Shown here one piece after another: positions 62,911 through 64,000 of a DNA stretch of 64,000 nucleotides (its first letter is position 1; each line of letters starts with the position of its first letter). This DNA comes from Chelonoidis abingdonii (lineage: Eukaryota; Chordata; Testudines; Testudinidae): assembly GCF_003597395.2 (NCBI RefSeq), contig NC_133790.1, positions 21,353,407 through 21,417,406 on the forward strand, read 5' to 3'. The notes under the pieces were generated by a model. The model saw only the letters and a program-made list of their open reading frames with translations, did not search any database and was not told where the DNA came from. Both the position numbers and the translations under genes were made by a program.

Positions 62911-64000
62911 CTACTGTTCTTTGAGATGTCATAGGCAGTCTGGATCCTACTGAGGTGCTCGTGCACCTCATGCATGCAAGATTGGAGTTTTTTTGAAAGC
63001 GGTGTTAGCTGGGCTGCACATGCATAATATAACTCCTCATGCACCATACAAGGAGACAAGGTGGATCATCCGTGACCCCTTCTCAGTGCCCTTGCCATTC
63101 AAAGCCAGTGTTGTTGAGGCCTCCAAAAAAACAGGGATGAAGGGTGGGCACACTATACAACACCTCAAAGAATCAAAGTTAGTGAAGAATAAGTAACCAT
63201 TCTTTCTTCTTCATGAAGACTGAATATGGGATTTGATCTTAGGTTGTTTGCCAGTGCTGGAGAGACTGGAACCACTCTCCTAGGTGGCAGGTCTTTGCTG
63301 ATTGGGAGTTAATCATAGTCCTATGAACTCTATCGTCTGCACTGGCATGAGTGACGAGTTTTCATAGTTCACAGTGAATACTAGTTGAGAGAACAGGGAA
63401 AGGACTTATTTTAAGGCTGTTCCAGTCTCTTATTGGGACCTGCCTCTGATCAGCTAGTCATCCAGGTGAGGTGGGTACACAGATTCCCTGCTTCCTTAAA
63501 TGCACTGCCAGGCATTTGGTGAATACTCTCAGTGGTATGAGAGACAGAACTCTGTATTGGTAATGGTTGGGCCTCACTGTGAATCTTAGGTATTTCCTCT
63601 GGGCCAGATGGATAGCTATATGGATGTATGCGTTCTGCAAGTCAAGAGCTACAAACTAGCCTTGCATTTGAAGAAATGGACTGACAGAGGCAAGTATCAC
63701 CATCCTGAATCTGAGAGGGTATATATTTGTTTAGTTACCTCAGCTGTAGGTATAGAACTCCTTTCTTCTTTCAAATGAGGAAATACCCAGAGAATGGAGT
63801 GTGGTATTTGAGTCCTTTGGGGAGTACAGAGTATCATCTGTTCTCTTTCTGAGCAGCTCTGAGCCCTGAAGCAGTAAACCCTCAATCATGGCCTGTATGT
63901 TTATCTGAATGCCCACTGCCTGTAGCTGTGATGCCTGGCACATTGTTATCACAGTGGCCATAGACGTAGCCTTAGTTTTGGAGGCATCCATGGCCACCAC
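62911..64000 (-). mobile_element. Older DIRS-like element, body (right edge runs off the window)
   Basis: On the minus strand a decayed reverse transcriptase is readable: KKRKEFYTYS-type sequence near 63,745, FRMVILASVSPFLQ-type near 63,690-63,710, then LQNAYIHIAIHLAQRKYLRF near 63,620 and RVFTKCLAVHLRKQG near 63,500. A sequence resembling an ICR is at 63,155-63,206; it matches, in reverse complement, the joined flanks of the younger element (56,870-56,901 plus 62,911 onward). The element therefore begins left of the younger insertion. No intact frame. Confidence 0.8.

Overview
This window is vertebrate nuclear DNA, most likely from a turtle. A crocodilian or other non-avian sauropsid is the main alternative. 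The reasons are CR1-type LINE fragments, a tRNA-derived SINE with a CR1-like tail, many hAT and Tigger-like MITEs, Penelope-like retroelement ends and a DIRS-type tyrosine-recombinase retrotransposon, around a gene with typical GT-AG introns. It carries no prokaryotic features. The species call is an inference; no database was searched.

The one protein-coding gene I can support is SPECC1L (cytospin-A), on the minus strand. A CpG island at about 54.46-55.6 kb carries the probable promoter and a non-coding first exon. The start codon lies at 31,665-31,667. Eight coding exons then run leftwards to 2,719 with matching splice phases: 31,667-31,515; 27,625-27,469; 26,394-24,761; 23,877-23,670; 9,454-9,381; 8,721-8,546; 5,481-5,318; 2,810-2,719. 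Together they encode residues 1-886. The C-terminal part, including the calponin-homology domain, lies beyond the left edge. The exon with the ATG also carries a short overlapping upstream ORF.

The introns, especially the 14 kb intron at 9.5-23.7 kb and the 23 kb intron 1, are filled with transposable elements. These include two palindromic ('foldback') hAT elements with transposase C-terminal coding sequence in both arms (13.4-15.1 and 28.1-29.6 kb). A three-level nest of a Penelope-like inverted pair, a CR1-type LINE and a hAT MITE occupies 40.7-44.7 kb. CR1 3' ends lie at 21.7-23.0, 45.7-46.3 and 52.0-53.4 kb, and Tigger-like and hAT MITEs cluster at 16.8-18.4 and 37.9-38.4 kb. A 786-base assembly gap lies inside the first CR1.

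Upstream of the promoter, 56.9-62.9 kb is a structurally complete DIRS-type retrotransposon on the minus strand, with gag-like, reverse transcriptase, RNase H and tyrosine recombinase regions, inverted terminal repeats and an internal complementary region matching both element ends. Its coding frames are broken. It sits inside the terminal region of an older, diverged DIRS-like element that continues to the right edge. This nested pair is the most interesting structure in the window.
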